Assembly (NCBI GenBank): GCA_035772735.1 | Contig: JASDFA010000010.1 | Location: 34,597,501-34,661,500 of the forward strand | Direction: 5' to 3' | DNA from: Datura wrightii | Lineage: Eukaryota > Streptophyta > Magnoliopsida > Solanales > Solanaceae | Length of the DNA: 64,000 nucleotides | Part shown: piece after piece, positions 1 to 11,944 of the stretch | Numbering within the stretch: the first letter of the stretch is position 1 | How the letters are laid out: each line of letters begins with the position of its first letter | Translations under genes and position numbers: made by a program | The notes under the pieces: model-generated | Seen by the model: the letters and a program-made list of their open reading frames with translations, nothing else | Databases searched by the model: none | What the model was told of the DNA's origin: nothing

Positions 1-1638
1 ACACGTTTCCTCCTTGTGTTTCTTTAATCTTTAAAGGAACGGGGGTGGTGGTCTTTCTTCTTCAGCTGCCTTCTCCTTCCCCCTCTCATCATTTTGTTCC
101 CTTTCTTTCTCCACTGCTCCTGACTGCTGAGGTGGTCATTCTGGTTCAACCTCCTTAAGTTGTAAACCACTCCTTCTGGTGACTGCATTTACTTGCTTAG
201 GGTTTTGGTCAATGTCACTCAATAGTCCTCCTCTTGGCCTTGTGTTTTGAGCTCCAACTAGTTGCCCAAACTGGTACTCCAGCGCCTTTGTAGCTAACTG
301 ATTGTTCTTTACATCTGCTGCCAATTTCACATAGTCAGCCTGCAATTGAGCTTGGTTAGCTATCATTGTTTTAAAAATTTCCTCAATTCTGGGTAGTGGT
401 GGTGGAGGAGGTGCATTGTTGCTTCTGTATTGAGTTTGATAGTTCTGCTGCCCTCCTTGATTTCTCTGCGCACCCTGATTTGAACTCTGCCCTTGATGGC
501 TATTACTACCCCAAGAGAAATTCGGATGATTCCCCCAATTAGAATTGTAGTTGTTGCCATACTGTTGGTGATTATTTCTCTGTACATTACCAACATAGTT
601 CACTAAATCTAGATTTGCACCACAACACTCAGCTGAGTGTTCATTACTACCGCATACTTCACACCAAATCTGCTGCACTACATTAACTGGGTCTTGAGAT
701 TGATTTAAGCTCATATTGCTGAAGTGGGTGTTAAGTTGATTTTGCAACGCAGCTATCTGTGCAGCGGTAGCTGTAAACCCATCCACTTCCAAGACTCCTG
801 CCGCTTTCCTTGTTCCTCCTCTAGAAGAGTCCGCATTCCACTCTGGATTTCCCTGCGAAATATGATTTACCAAAGTATACAGCTCCTCATAAGTCTTTTC
901 TAATGCTTGCCCCCCAGCTGCTGAGTCTAGAAAATTTTTTGTGTGGGGTTCCAAACCCTCTATGAAAGTATGCACCAGCACATCATTGGACTGGTGATGG
1001 TGAGGACAATCTCCTAACATGGATTTTAATCTTTCCCAAGCTCGATACAGATTCTCCCCCTCTCTTTGTTTAAAACTTAGAATCTAACTTCTAAGTCTTG
1101 TTGTTTTCCCGGATGGAAAGAACCATATCAAAAATTTTCTTGCAAGATCATCCCAAGTGGTGATGGAATTAGGTGGCTCAGCTTTAAACCACCTCTTTGC
1201 TTCTCCCAATAGTGAAAATGGGAACAATGTAAGCCTTACGTAATTAGATGATACTCCAGTGGGGATGTAAGTGTCACTGATCTCCAAAAAGTTTTGGAGA
1301 TGTTGGTGTGGATCCTCATGAGGGAGACCTGTGAATTGCCCACTGGTGTGCAACAATTGCACCATATTCTGTTTCAGGTCAAACCTCCCTCCTGGCTCGG
1401 GTTTGCGAATGCTTGATGTAACATTGTTAGCATGTGGGATTGCCACTTCGCAAACCGACCTAGCTTCCATTTCCTCGGGCACTAACACTGCCCTTACAAG
1501 TGGTGGATTCTGTTGTTGCTCCAGGATTGTTTGTCTGAGCAACTGCAGCTTCTTCTCTAGAGCTTCTCTTCTTTGATGATGAAATTGTCTTTCCGGCTCT
1601 AAGTATGAGTCCACCAGCTCCTTGTCTCTTGCCAGTGT
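1..1638 (-). pseudogene. gag: gag (N-terminal and middle parts), Athila-type, broken
   Basis: Structural capsid/nucleocapsid polyprotein that would package the element RNA in cytoplasmic particles. The frame runs from a stop at 1639-1641 and contains the gag capsid-like block (LFPFSLLGEAKRW, about 1200-1160), an asparagine/glutamine-rich stretch, and one CCHC zinc knuckle (CEVCGSNEHSAECC, about 665-620). A proline cluster and the Athila-like linker motif NAVTRRSG follow. In-frame stops lie near 1084-1086 (position of Gln in N1), 136-138 (Arg to TGA) and near 42 (TAA at a Gln position in relatives). There is no in-frame ATG upstream of the conserved start of the protein: the codon after the stop region is CTG, and the first conserved Val-Asp-Ser is GTG. 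The protein cannot be made full length. Confidence 0.82.
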
Positions 1639-1743
1639 TCAGTAGAATTCAATATCTGCAAAAGGCAGGCTAAGATCAAGTTGTCAGCACTAATATAGAA
1701 ATCGTAAACTAACACTTAAGAAAACAATTTTACCAATTGCCTG

Positions 1744-1761
1744 TCCCCGACAACGGCGCCA
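1744..1761 (-). other. Primer binding site (tRNA-Asp) of N3
   Basis: On the minus strand this reads TGGCGCCGTTGTCGGGGA, complementary to the 3' end of plant tRNA-Asp with one mismatch. It lies six bases inside the LTR end, which is the usual Athila spacing. It would prime minus-strand DNA synthesis. Confidence 0.9.
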
Positions 1762-1767
1762 AAAACT

Positions 1768-3179
1768 TTTTGGGGCTGTTTCGCAACTACACGCAAGTGC
1801 ACGTGGTCGAACAAGTAGTAAAATGGCTAATGTAAGACAAGTATCGATCCCACAGGGACTGAACCAAGGTAATAATCGAATTAAGTGTTAATGAACTCTA
1901 ACTCTAAAAATGCAGACAACAATATAAAGAATATTTTGAGAGTTTGTTTCCTAAGTTATACTAATCTAAGACAAAATGAGAAAATGAGTCTGAACTATAG
2001 TAATGAGCATGCTGAGGCCAAAATGAAGATGCAGGGAAGTAATTTATCGATACAATTTGGTTAATCATTCCTTCGGTTGCTAGTCAAGAATTATTGCCTA
2101 TGGAGAGAAACTTTTGTATTCTACCCAACTTAAGAATCATGAACCTTCAACCTACATTTTTGTGATAAACGAATTTCATGTTCTAGCCATACGAAACCAA
2201 TTCCTTAATTGACTAATACGACTTTCAGATATATTTCTATTCTGAAGGTAAATCAATTCTCAATTTTCCCAAACTAAGAAGAGATCATATACTACCAATT
2301 CACAACTTTCCAATTTCTTTCCTTTTCAAGATAAAATTGGCTTTTTTAGATATACATTAACATTGGCCAGACATTAATGCAGTAAGAACAAGAATTGATA
2401 GAACAACCATGGAAGAAAAGATGAAAAACCAAAATGATCAACAATTACATTCCACTACAAATGTTCTTAACCTCAGCAAGAAGTGACTTTAACCACTCAT
2501 TTGTGGATTAAACATCATCAAATGAGTATAAATCATACAAACAATTGAAATAAAGGAGAAAGAGTTAGAGAAGAACCCTAAGATTTTTGTCTCCTCAACT
2601 GCCTGTAACCCACGTTCTTGCTCAACTAAGTCAGAATAATTTAAAATAAACCTAAGTGTGCTATTTATACTAGTGGGAATTTTCCCCAGAATAACAAGCA
2701 ACGTGTCATGGAGTGCATCGTGGAGCACTGCCTCCGTGACACGGTGCAAACGTGGACCCTCATTGGAAATTTATGTTCCAAGTAAATATAAGCAATGTGC
2801 CACAGCATGTAACGCGGGGCTTGGCCAACGTGCCATGACACCGTCGCGAACCCTTACTGGAATTTGACAAAATAACTCATCCGAGGCAGACTGCCTCCGT
2901 GATGGGAGCATGACACGGCTCCATCGCGGAGCCCCTTTATTTGCTGCTTTTCCTTGACCTCTTCCACTGCTCGCTTCCGAGTCCATTCCCGATTTTCACC
3001 AACATGCAACTTAGCTTCCTAAAATTACATTTTTTCCTGCAAAACAACACTAATCTTGTTGGTTAGTATAAATTCACATTTTAATACAAATCACATGTGA
3101 ATGTACAAATAACGATAGATAAACAAGACGAAATAGAGCATTTGAGCATCACTTGGGCATATAATTCTGCCCAAGATCA
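1768..3179 (-). repeat. 5' LTR of N3
   Basis: About 1412 bp, aligning throughout with the 1414-bp LTRs of N1. It begins TGATCTTGGGCAG on the minus strand. The inner end has drifted from ...GAACA to ...CAAAA. It contains a TATA box (minus, 2661-2669) and the CG-rich block (about 2690-2935), including a 12-18-12 dyad at 2702-2743. Confidence 0.88.
2690..2935 (-). promoter_or_regulatory. CG-rich U3 promoter block with dyad and TATA-proximal module (N3)
   Basis: Arms 2702-2713 and 2732-2743 (CGTGTCATGGAG and CTCCGTGACACG on the plus strand) flank an 18-nt spacer containing CATCGTGGAG. A second symmetric pair built on CCATCGCGG lies near 2880-2935, and CAACGTGCCA-type words lie between. The TATA box (CTATTTATA on plus, 2661-2669) is downstream in the transcription direction. 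Function as an enhancer is inferred from position and conservation. Confidence 0.6.
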
Positions 3180-3268
3180 CATACCACAATAGAGCTTACG
3201 TGGTCCCGACTATTATACTCAAGTGGGCAGAGCCATACAAAACCTTGGCAGGGCTAAGGGCGTATCAA
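3180..3268 (-). repeat. Fragment of a Tekay-type LTR (C/E family)
   Basis: The stretch with AGAGCTTACGTGGT and CTCAAGTGGGCAGAGCC matches the LTR interior near 7868-7945 (minus) and, reversed, near 31880-31925. Only about 85 bases are present. They sit between the end of N3 and an Athila integrase scrap, so this is debris from rearrangement. Confidence 0.6.
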
Positions 3269-3345
3269 GCAGCTTATAACTCCTATTGGATCTTCACCAT
3301 ATCAATTGGTATATGGAAAGTCATGGTAGGGTTTTTGTTACCATA
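3269..3345 (+). pseudogene. Integrase scrap, Athila-type
   Basis: With two single-base frame corrections the translation contains AYQAAYN and then PIG-SPYQLVYGKS. This is the recognisable Athila/Tat integrase core segment just before its C-terminal domain. Only about 25 codons remain, followed directly by non-coding sequence. It identifies the clade and cannot function. Confidence 0.55.
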
Positions 3346-4737
3346 TTTCTTTTCCCTTGGACATGTTATCTAATAGAACTGGCATCTTTAGAATTTTGTT
3401 TTTTGTTTACCTAGAAGTATCTTAGGAGTACTTTACAGCCAATAAATTCATTTATTTTTGAAATTGTTGAAAAATGACCTTTTCTAAAAATTTTGGGTTT
3501 TATCTGTGTATGTTGATTGCTGAGCATGACTACTGTGGATCTTTTTATGAGATTTGATAGATCAGCATGTGTAGTTGTAGCTTAGTTGTGTATAAACAAG
3601 ATAGGTAGAATAAATGCAAACATGTACCATGAGTGACTAATGATTTTTACCTAGTTTAATACTATGTAGAGGATCTAGAACTTTCCAGGTTGGTATTTAT
3701 ATAGATTTTAGGGAAGTTGGTTAAGAAAGGATCATAGGCTATTTTTGTATTAACCCACTTTTAGCTTAAATTTTCCTAACAAACAAAATTAATTCCTTGA
3801 TCCCATGTTTGAGCTTAAAGTTAACCCTTTTTATTTATTAGCCTATTCACCTTCCCTATTTCATTGTATAATGAATCTGTTTTGGCCTTGGTCCCTCCTT
3901 GGATATTGTGAACCTCAACTCAGGCAAAATGGCTAAGTTGAGATGGCTATTATAGGGGTGCATGGGAGAAAAATAGAAAAGGTTGAACAATGAAGAGGTT
4001 GGGTGTGGTGAAGAAAAAGAAATGAAAAAGAAAAAGAGTTAAAAGAAAGAAGGGAAATAAAGTTGAAAAAGAAAAGAGAAAAGTCACCACACCCGCAAAT
4101 GATAGCTAAATGAAGAAAAAGGGAGGACAAAGTAAAAAAAAAAAGGAATAAAGGGGTAAAAAATGAAAACTAAAGAAAAAGCATGTAGCGCCAAGGAAGT
4201 TTAATCACTAATATCCATATCTATCATACCCATCCTAAATCCTATATTATAAGCCGAGAAAAGTCCTATAGTGATCCTAGCCTAATTCTCTAAAAAGCCA
4301 CAGTAGAGAAAATAAGGGCAAGCCTATAGTATCTGATGTGCAGTATTTGGAACTTCTTTGTGAGAGTGAGAGTCCTGTTTGATTAATCCCAAGTTTCATT
4401 TATATATATTTGTGAGTTTTGGGGACTTCATTTGTTGTGTGGGTACATGGTTTGCGTTGCATTCGGCCAGTTGTTTGTGCGAATAACATTAGTGATAGTT
4501 TAGTTCTCTACTAATTGATAGATTCCATGTCTTGATACCTATATGTCATGATTTGTAGTTACATGTGTGCATAGATGACTTGGTTTGAATAAAAGAGGGG
4601 TCCAAATCTGATAATGGTCTTTTGCGCAAATTTTGTTGTGTTGGCTGTAGGTCTTCTATTTCACATTCTAGTTAAGTGTCCGTAATATTTTATTTTTATT
4701 TATCGGATGATATGAGAAAGTCTTAAGTTGAAGGTGT

Positions 4738-6390
4738 TGATATGTTGTGAGTTTACAACACTTTCGACGCTTAAAATTTAGAAATATGCATGGTTTTAGG
4801 TGTGTTTATACAGATATGATGCACTTTTTCTCTGTTTCCAGGGAAATAAGGCATTGGAGTTGAAAGCTGTGAAAGAAGGAAAAAGAGTGCAAAAATTAGG
4901 CCAAGTACATAGTTTAGTACAAGTCGTACCTTGGAGGTACAAGTGGTACTGTGAGTTGTGATAAACTTCAGAATGATTTCTTACAGTACTGGCCAAGTAC
5001 AACACTTGGTATGAGCCGCACCATCCTGGTACGAGCCATACCAAAGCAGTGATAGAAAACTTCAGAAGGATGCATATTGATTAGTCTCCTTGTATTGGTA
5101 GCAACTATGATCTATGATGTCTACCTACGACCCATACTAAGGAGCCGCGGTAATGTTCAGAAATACGGTGGAATGGCTGATCTCATGGTACGAGAGGCAA
5201 CCATGAGTCATAAGAGCAAGGTACAAGTCGTACCAAGACACTCGTGGAATTTGGCAGAGGTTGTTAGAAATCACAGGCTCAAACCACAATAGAAATGTAT
5301 GACTCGTAGGAGCATTATACCAAATCTTAAAACTTAACCAAATTCAGGGCTACAAAGCATTGTACGAGGGGAAGCTACAACTTGTATGATAATGTTACGA
5401 GTTAATGGAGAAGGTGTCTGCAGTAAATCACTTTCCCTATTATTTTAGGAAAGGTTTCTAATTATTTGTATAAATACTTTTCTGGGTTATGTTTTTTATA
5501 GAACGAATACTTTGAGTGAGGATTTTGACTTTTTTGGGAGATTCCTCTTGAGTTTTCCAATATTCTTGGAGTTTATGTCATTGTTCTTGAATATATAGAA
5601 GTTGAATTGTGCAATAATACGGTGGTTTTTTTTAATTTCAATCTTCATTGTAAGTCCTTAGTTATGTTTTCTTCAACGAATGTTAATTCTTCTCTTACAA
5701 TCAAAAGAGGCTAAAACCTCCACAACTAGGGTTATGGGAAACTTGGTGGATTAACTAACTAGGGTTTGCACCAAGTGATTCTAAACCAATATGAATGCTT
5801 AAATTGTCTTCTCTTCATATTAAACATTTATTAACAGAAAGCAACATTCGGACTTCAAATTCTCTACGTGCTTTAACCTATAGAGGTAGAGATTAGGAAA
5901 AGAGAAGAACAATCGTGCCTTTAACTTTATGGTTCATTATATAACTTGAGTTGCGGACGCGGGATAGTTAATTTTGAAGAAATTGATAATGGTTAAAGTG
6001 AATCACTCAAGACATCTAACCCGGTGATTGAGTATTGTCATCCAATAGGGGTGAACCAGTCGTTTGGATGAACCTATGTTATCAGTTTTACAAGCTAAAT
6101 GTTGGGATAGATCACAAGTGTAAAATTCGAAGTAGTTATGAACCCATGAGGAATACTTCCGTATTTAATTGAATCAACTTGAAAAAACTTCAATCTTAAA
6201 TACTGTTACATGTTTCATTGTTTAAATCCCCCCCCCCCCTTTAGGAAATAATCAAAATAAAAGCGTAATTATTTCCGTTATTCTACATCCTAACCATATT
6301 TCCTGTGAGATCGACCCCAACCTTTGTTGGGTTATTTATTGACAACATCTGCATCATACTTTTACAAGGGTGTGATTTGAGCTTTATCAT
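4738..6390 (+). repeat. 3' LTR of H
   Basis: It starts TGATATGTTGTG after a degenerate polypurine stretch (AGTCTTAAGTTGAAGGTGT). It contains a TATA box at 5469-5477 and an Athila-like U5 with CCTGTGAGATCGACCCC near 6302. The right end, somewhere between 6370 and 6400, cannot be fixed because no second LTR is present. An 11-base C run ends at 6239. Confidence 0.5.
4915..5477 (+). promoter_or_regulatory. Array of GTAC/CGTACC dyad words upstream of a TATA box (H LTR)
   Basis: The near-palindrome GTACAAGTCGTACC occurs at about 4917-4930 and 5221-5234. Variants occur near 4936, 5003, 5027, 5187 and 5363. A TATA box (TATAAATAC) follows at 5469-5477. The arrangement is the same as in the N and B LTRs, with a different word. 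The regulatory role is inferred. Confidence 0.45.
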
Positions 6391-7031
6391 GCCTCCATCA
6401 CCACTTCAGTAACCTCGTCATGGTCACCCAACATGCTAGACCTGTGGAAAGAATCACCTCAGGGAGTGTTTTCTCTTTAAAGAAGTGTATTTAGTGTGTG
6501 TAAGCACGTCTACTGACTTTGAAATTGTCTTCCAGCCTATCATGGCGCCTCATCTAGTGCCAGTGACGGGCAATGTCAGAATTGCTTTGACACCTTGTCA
6601 TCACGCCAGGATCAGGAGAGCCCACCAGATAGAGTCACGGATACGTTGCAAGCCTTTCATGTTGATACTTATGTGTTGATAGGCCCAAGGGACATATTAC
6701 AAGGTAACCAATTTGAGCATCTTAGTATAAGTTTTAACCTTTGTAATGAGTGGATAGAAGATCAGATGTATGGGGTTGATAAGGAAAAAAGGGTATGAAC
6801 CCTATAGTGTTAGCTTTAGAGGCAAAAAGAGAAGTTAGGAGTCACCTAACAAAGAAACCATATCATAAATTTTTGTACATACAAATGGAGCGGCAAGGAA
6901 GAGTTTGGAATCATACGTATAGTGATACTCTGACCCCACAAGAGTTAGCGATTATAGCCTAGATTAGAGCAGAGGTCTAAAGTCTTAAAAAGATGATTTT
7001 AAGCTATGGAGGCAAAGATAAGGTGACGAAT
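6391..7031 (+). other. Chromovirus scrap and unassigned sequence
   Basis: The only recognisable part is a gag-protease linker at 6545-6690. The rest, including 6700-7031, shows no domain that I recognise and no open frame with convincing composition. Confidence 0.5.
6545..6690 (+). pseudogene. Tekay-type gag-protease linker fragment
   Basis: The translation contains SSRQDQESPPDRVTD and AFHVDTYVLIG. This aligns with the linker before the protease active site of chromovirus A (near 17240-17360; QDQENSRD, HINVYSLLDTG). Similarity stops exactly where the active-site Asp should appear. It is a short remnant with no function. Confidence 0.6.
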
Positions 7032-7686
7032 TGTCACGACCCGAACATGGGGCCGAACCAAGACACGAGACAAGGAGCTCCGGGAGACTCCAAGTAGACA
7101 CGTGACATGAACATACATCTAACTCAATAAGATAAAGAGGAAGACTTACATAATAAACATGGAGGAAATCCGAACATAACATAACAATCTGAATATATAA
7201 CCCAAGTCTGAAGCTGAATAAAATCTATTTTCTGAAAAAGCCCCTAATTCTGATGAGTTGAAGGGACAAGACCCCAACTAACTCTCTATGTCTGAAACTT
7301 AATATATTAGGATAACTGATAACAAATGGTCCTTGAGAGATGAGGACTCACCAATAGAGACCGCATACTAACTATGGAAGCTGGCTAGTAAAGGGGCTGA
7401 CTCTGAAGATCGGAGCCTATATCATGAAATGATAGCACAGAGTATGCGGTCAATACGTGGAATGTACCGAGTATGCAAGGTAAGTAAAACCGCCTAAATA
7501 AGTTAAATCACTTAAAACAAGATAAATATAAAACAACATCAAGATAACAATATGAGATTAGGGCCTGCATGCTATTTTCTGAAATCATGATGTGAACATA
7601 ACTGAACCGTCATAACTAAATCGAATGACCTAAAGCTGAAATCGGATAATCATAATAAAACTATACATTGGGTCAAACCTATTTTA

Positions 7687-7778
<92 letters not shown>

Positions 7779-9509
7779 ATATTAAATATATATATCATGA
7801 ATGATAAACATGCATAACTAAAATCATGAGGAACAATGAGAGACTCTTCATGTAACCAACATTACTAAGATAGAGCTTACGTGGTTCCAACTATAACACT
7901 CAAGTGGGCAGAGCCGTCTGAAGCCTTGCTAGGGCTAAGGACGGTACTAACATATCGATATCAAGCTGAAGGGCCCCTTGGGGCAGGGGAAATCTCTCAT
8001 AGGAGGTCCCAAATAATCTTACCATACCTATGTTGGCGCGTAGCTCTGAGGCATAGGATTGATTGACCCTTAGGCCTACTCGGTGCTAGACGCTACTCCA
8101 AAAAACATAAATATGCTCTCCATCATTTTTCAACGAAGCTGACCATCGTCTATTGACGAAGCTGAATAATCATATACATATAAAATCTGAAATCATAAAT
8201 GAGGAGCCTTGGCTCAAACCATACCAACAGATGAACATAATTGGAAGTCTTGACTCTAAAACCACGTGTTAAGCTAATTAACTTGAATCATAAATCATAC
8301 TTGAACTTATGATCTTGCCCAATACTTAACCATCCTTGAAAATACTTGTGAATGGTCTTACCCAATACTTAAACATACTTGAAAATACTTGATTCACTTG
8401 AAAACATAATCATAGACATGAGTAACTTGAAAACATGTCTTTCATCAATAATATCTCATCATGCTTTAACATTCATCATAAATCTCAACTTTCATGAACT
8501 TCTCATGGATGGGAATTTTAATTTATAAAGCTTGAAAACATGATTGATAATTAAAACATTGTAAAACATGCCCATAAATCATAATTTGATAATAGAAACA
8601 TGCTTAGATCATTCCCATATAGAAAAGTAGGAAAATTCATGCATTGGGTTAAAACCCCATAGGATCAACATATAGATTTTCATGAATTGGAGAGGGATTG
8701 GGCATGGGTGTGAAAAAATTGACCCATTCACAGCCTTACATACCTGAGATGAACTGATTTAACCACTCCCTTGATTTCCCAAATGAAGACTTGAAGGAAA
8801 CTTGAACGAAATTGAGCTTTATCACCTCTCTAAACCTTTACTCTTGCATGCATGAATAGGAATAGCCTAGAATGAACTAACCCCACTTAAAACTCATTAC
8901 TCATATCTTAAAACGACGAAGTTAAGGGCTTAGCATAATAGGAATTACGGATAAGCCCTTACTAAATTCATAGAAAATAACTGACTGCCAGTCCCCACGA
9001 GGGACTAGATGAGTCGTTACCAGGGGGAATGGCTCATTGCCTGCTGTCGTGAAGTCCACTGCCACTTTTCCTCAAAGGATCCCCACGAGGGACCTAAGGG
9101 ATCATCATTCGTGATTAGGACTCATGGTCACCACTCATTACCTCCACTGCCCAATTCCTAAAGTCTTTAATCAATGTTGACCACGACCAACCTAACGAAT
9201 CGTGGCATCTAACCATAATTCATTGTGTCCATTCATAGGAAAAATACCACTCAACCTTCACCTTTCAATAGCCTTTGACCACAACTAACTAAATGAGTCT
9301 TGGGGACTGACCACGACTTGTGGTCATGTTCGTGGGAACTCCGCACTGAAAAATTCCAAATTAAGCCAATATCCTCACCACGAATCACTTAATGACTCAT
9401 GGTCAACCTGATGGGTCACAGGACGACTCGTTTTATGACCTGAAGCAAAAAATTCTATTTTCTCTATTTTAACTCTCGGGTTTGATCTTTGGGCTTTAGG
9501 GGTATAACA
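7032..9509 (-). repeat. 3' LTR of C1
   Basis: 2478 bp, bounded on the plus strand by TGTCACGACC and GGGGTATAACA. The polypurine tract complement ATATCTCCCCCTTT follows at once. It aligns with LTRs of D (plus strand, 31438-32663) and E (52580-54373 and 59449-60544). It contains a long (TA)n tract and many ACTCGTGG/CCACGAGT words. Confidence 0.85.
7689..7774. repeat. (TA)43 microsatellite
   Basis: 86 bases of uninterrupted alternating A and T inside the LTR of C1. The matching place in the LTR of E holds (AAAT)n followed by a short TA run (about 53226-53262). The locus has therefore expanded since those copies separated. Confidence 0.97.
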
Positions 9510-9754
9510 ATATCTCCCCCTTTGGAACATTCACCCTTGAATGTTGAAAATCATACAGGAAAATAGAGAAACACAATCATCATACTCAAATACTGATCAT
9601 ATAAGATGAAAACTGATGGAATGACTAACTCCGATTTAAACCACATGACTGAACTGAATTCATGAATCATACATACATCCACACACATGAAAGAAACTAG
9701 GGCACGTGAACTTATCATGAAACTGAATAGAGTTTTAGGGAAAAAACTGATACC

Positions 9755-9983
9755 TCAAGCTGGAACTAAGCTTGTAGGGAATGAATGTAGGTATCTAGCC
9801 ATCATATCTGCTTCGGCTTCCCACGTAGCTCCCTCAATATTATGATTCCTCCACAAAACTTTAACTGAAGCTACCTCCGTGTTTCTTAGCCTTCGAACCT
9901 GACGATCCAGTATTTCCATTAAAACCTCCTTATAACTAAGGTTGTCTTTCACATCGACACTATCCACCGGAACAACCAGAGTT
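9755..9983 (-). pseudogene. pol: Chromodomain end of chromovirus pol (C1)
   Basis: C-terminal piece of the integrase module with a chromodomain-type end: VVPVDSVDV, ILDRQVRRLRNTEVASV, VLWRNHNIEGATWEAEADM, ending SLVPA. In Tekay elements this tail reads chromatin marks and steers integration. Only the last 75 or so codons survive. The upstream neighbour on the coding strand is LTR sequence, so it has no start and is not expressed as part of a polyprotein. Confidence 0.85.
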
Positions 9984-11132
9984 TGAACATATGGGCTTTC
10001 CCAATACTTAAACATGGTTGAAAATACTTGATTCACTTGAAAACATAATCATAGTCATGGGTAGCATGAAAACATTCTTTTAATCAATAATATCTCATCA
10101 TACTTGAACATTCATCATAAATCTCAACTTTCATGAACATCTCATGGATGGGCATTTTAATTTATAAATCCCGAAAACGTGATTGATAATTAAAAAATTG
10201 TAAAACTTCCCAATGAATCATAATTCAATAATAGAAAGATGCTTATATCATACCCATAAATAAAAGTAGGAAAATTCATTCATTGGGTTAAAACCCCATA
10301 GGATCAACATATAGATTTCCATGAATTAGAGAGGGATTGGGCATGGGTGTGAACAAATTCACCCATTCATAGCCTTACATACCTGATAAGAACTGATTTA
10401 ATCACTCCCTTGATTGCCCAAATGAAGAATTCAAGAAAACCTGAAGGAAATTGAGCTTGATCACCTCTCTATACCTTTACTCTTGCATGCATAAATAGGA
10501 ATAGCCTAGAATGGACTTTCCCCTCTTAAAACTCATTATTCATAGATTAAAATGACGTAGTTTAGGCCTTAGCATCATAGGAATTACAATAAGCCCTTAC
10601 TAAATTCACAGAAAATTACTGACTTCCAGTCCTCATGAGGTACTGGACGAGTCATTACTAGGGGGAATGGGTCGTCACCTGCTTTCTGAAGTCCATTGCC
10701 TCTTTTCCTCAAAGATCCCCAATGAGAGACCTAACAGATCGTCATTCATGACCATGAATCTCGTTACCTCCAATGCCCAATTCCTACAGTCTTTAATTAA
10801 TTGTTGTCCATGACCAACATAACGGATCATGGCATCTGAATTCCTTGTGTCCATTCATAGGGAACACTGCCACTCAACCTTCACCATTCAATAGACCTTG
10901 CCAAGACTGACTCAACGAGTCGTGGGGACTGACCACGACTCTTGGTCATGTCCGTGGAAACTTCAAACTTAAAAATTCCAACTTAAGCCAAAGTCCTCAC
11001 CCACGAGTTACTTAACGACTCATGGTCAACCTGATGGGTCACAGGATGACTTTTTCTGTGACCTAGTGTAGAAAATTTTATTTTCTCCATTTCAACTCCG
11101 GGGTCTGATCTTCGGGTATTTGGGGTATAAAA
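9984..11132 (-). repeat. Truncated 5' LTR of C1
   Basis: Aligns with about 8290-9509 of the other C1 LTR. It ends at GGGGTATAAAA, where the intact LTR has GGGGTATAACA. The internal part of the LTR with the (TA)n tract is absent. Confidence 0.78.
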
Positions 11133-11944
11133 AGAACTAAGCCAAATACATCGGTCCATTCTTATTCAGATGTTTTCCTTGTGCTTCAGCGAATATGACA
11201 CTCCACTCATGCCCTTATTTAGATTCCTAGAAAGAGAAAAAATCGCTTCAGAAAATTATCCCGATTTTACTCTATGATTCCATAAATTCTAGCTTTATGT
11301 CATGACACTTGTTATACTTGTAAAGTCATGTCTCACAGTATGCTCAGCTCTATGAACTCCATCCTCAAGATTTGCCTTAACAACTAATAAGATAATGCTA
11401 AGTCATGTATGTGCTCATCTTAGATTTCTTGAATGATTTGTTTTTACGATTTCCTTACTCCAAGACCTATGTACATTTGCCTATAACAGAAACAATGTGT
11501 ACATTCAGAATAACTCTATTCATACCTTAGGTTCTAAGTATGTGGGAGTTCATAAAGTGCATTTATTAGCCACGCTAGGGAGACAGGGAAATTCTTGGAT
11601 AGCGTTAGCTAAAGTAGAGCCATGGGATAATTTTAAGTGAGAGGCTTAAATGATGTGATGAGGTACAGGTAGACCATAGTATGGTGTTGCTAGTGATTAT
11701 TTAATTATAGCTCAAGGTTGGTAGATTTTCATGATAAGGGGAAGTAATATTCTTGGATGATAACTCTAGATGCAAGAGATTCAGTTGAGTTAGGCTTACA
11801 CATCGTGCAAGCCTATTGTTGGACACAAACTTTAGTATCGAGAGTAGCAGCGCTAAAATGTATAAGTTATAAATGACATGTTTGGCTTGCCAAGAGGTTT
11901 GTACAGTCAAAAAGGTGTTTCTAAACGTGCCACACATGAAAAGG
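11133..11944. other. Unassigned stretch
   Basis: About 800 bases without a recognisable domain on either strand. The longest open frames overlap without a coding signature. It probably contains old internal sequence of element G, because G integrase sequence begins at its right edge. Confidence 0.4.

Larger units (their letters stand above)
1..3179 (-). mobile_element. N3: non-autonomous Athila-type LTR retrotransposon, 5' half
   Basis: Minus-strand element read from its 5' LTR (3179 down to 1768) through the primer site into gag and the start of the gag-protease linker, where the window ends. The LTR, primer site and gag match those of N1 and N2 in this window, so it is a third copy of the same family. 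The gag frame carries several nonsense codons. The outer flank at 3180 begins CATAC, but the other end lies outside the window, so the target duplication cannot be tested. Whether this copy also lacks reverse transcriptase is not visible; I infer it from the two complete relatives. Confidence 0.85.
3269..6390 (+). mobile_element. H: 3' part of an older Athila-type retrotransposon
   Basis: It starts with an integrase scrap and continues with about 1.4 kb of non-coding DNA. That DNA is collinear, though diverged, with the region between ORF2 and the 3' LTR of N1. Shared landmarks are a TCTAGAACTT block, a TTAGCCTATT block, a purine-rich run (about 3960-4160), a TATATTATAA block and a polypurine end. 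A 3' LTR follows. The 5' two thirds are missing. H differs too much from N1-N3 to be the same family. Its right end is approximate. Confidence 0.6.
7032..11132 (-). mobile_element. C1: internally deleted Tekay chromovirus
   Basis: Minus-strand order: part of a 5' LTR (11132 to about 9984), the last 75 or so codons of pol (to 9755), a polypurine stretch, and a complete 3' LTR (9509 to 7032). Everything from mid-LTR to the chromodomain is gone. The junction near 9983 has at most two shared bases, which suggests illegitimate recombination. The flanks (CGAAT on the left, AGAAC on the right) do not form a clear target duplication. Confidence 0.75.

Noticed and set aside
4796..5044. 82-codon minus frame and 71-codon plus frame (5077-5292) in the H LTR.
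   Set aside because: Both lie in the repeated GTAC-word region of U3; the apparent residues (VRNHSEVYHN and similar) come from the DNA repeats.
7032..11132. Target-site duplication for C1 (CGAAT and AGAAC).
   Set aside because: Only three of five bases agree and the right LTR end is itself altered, so it is not supported.
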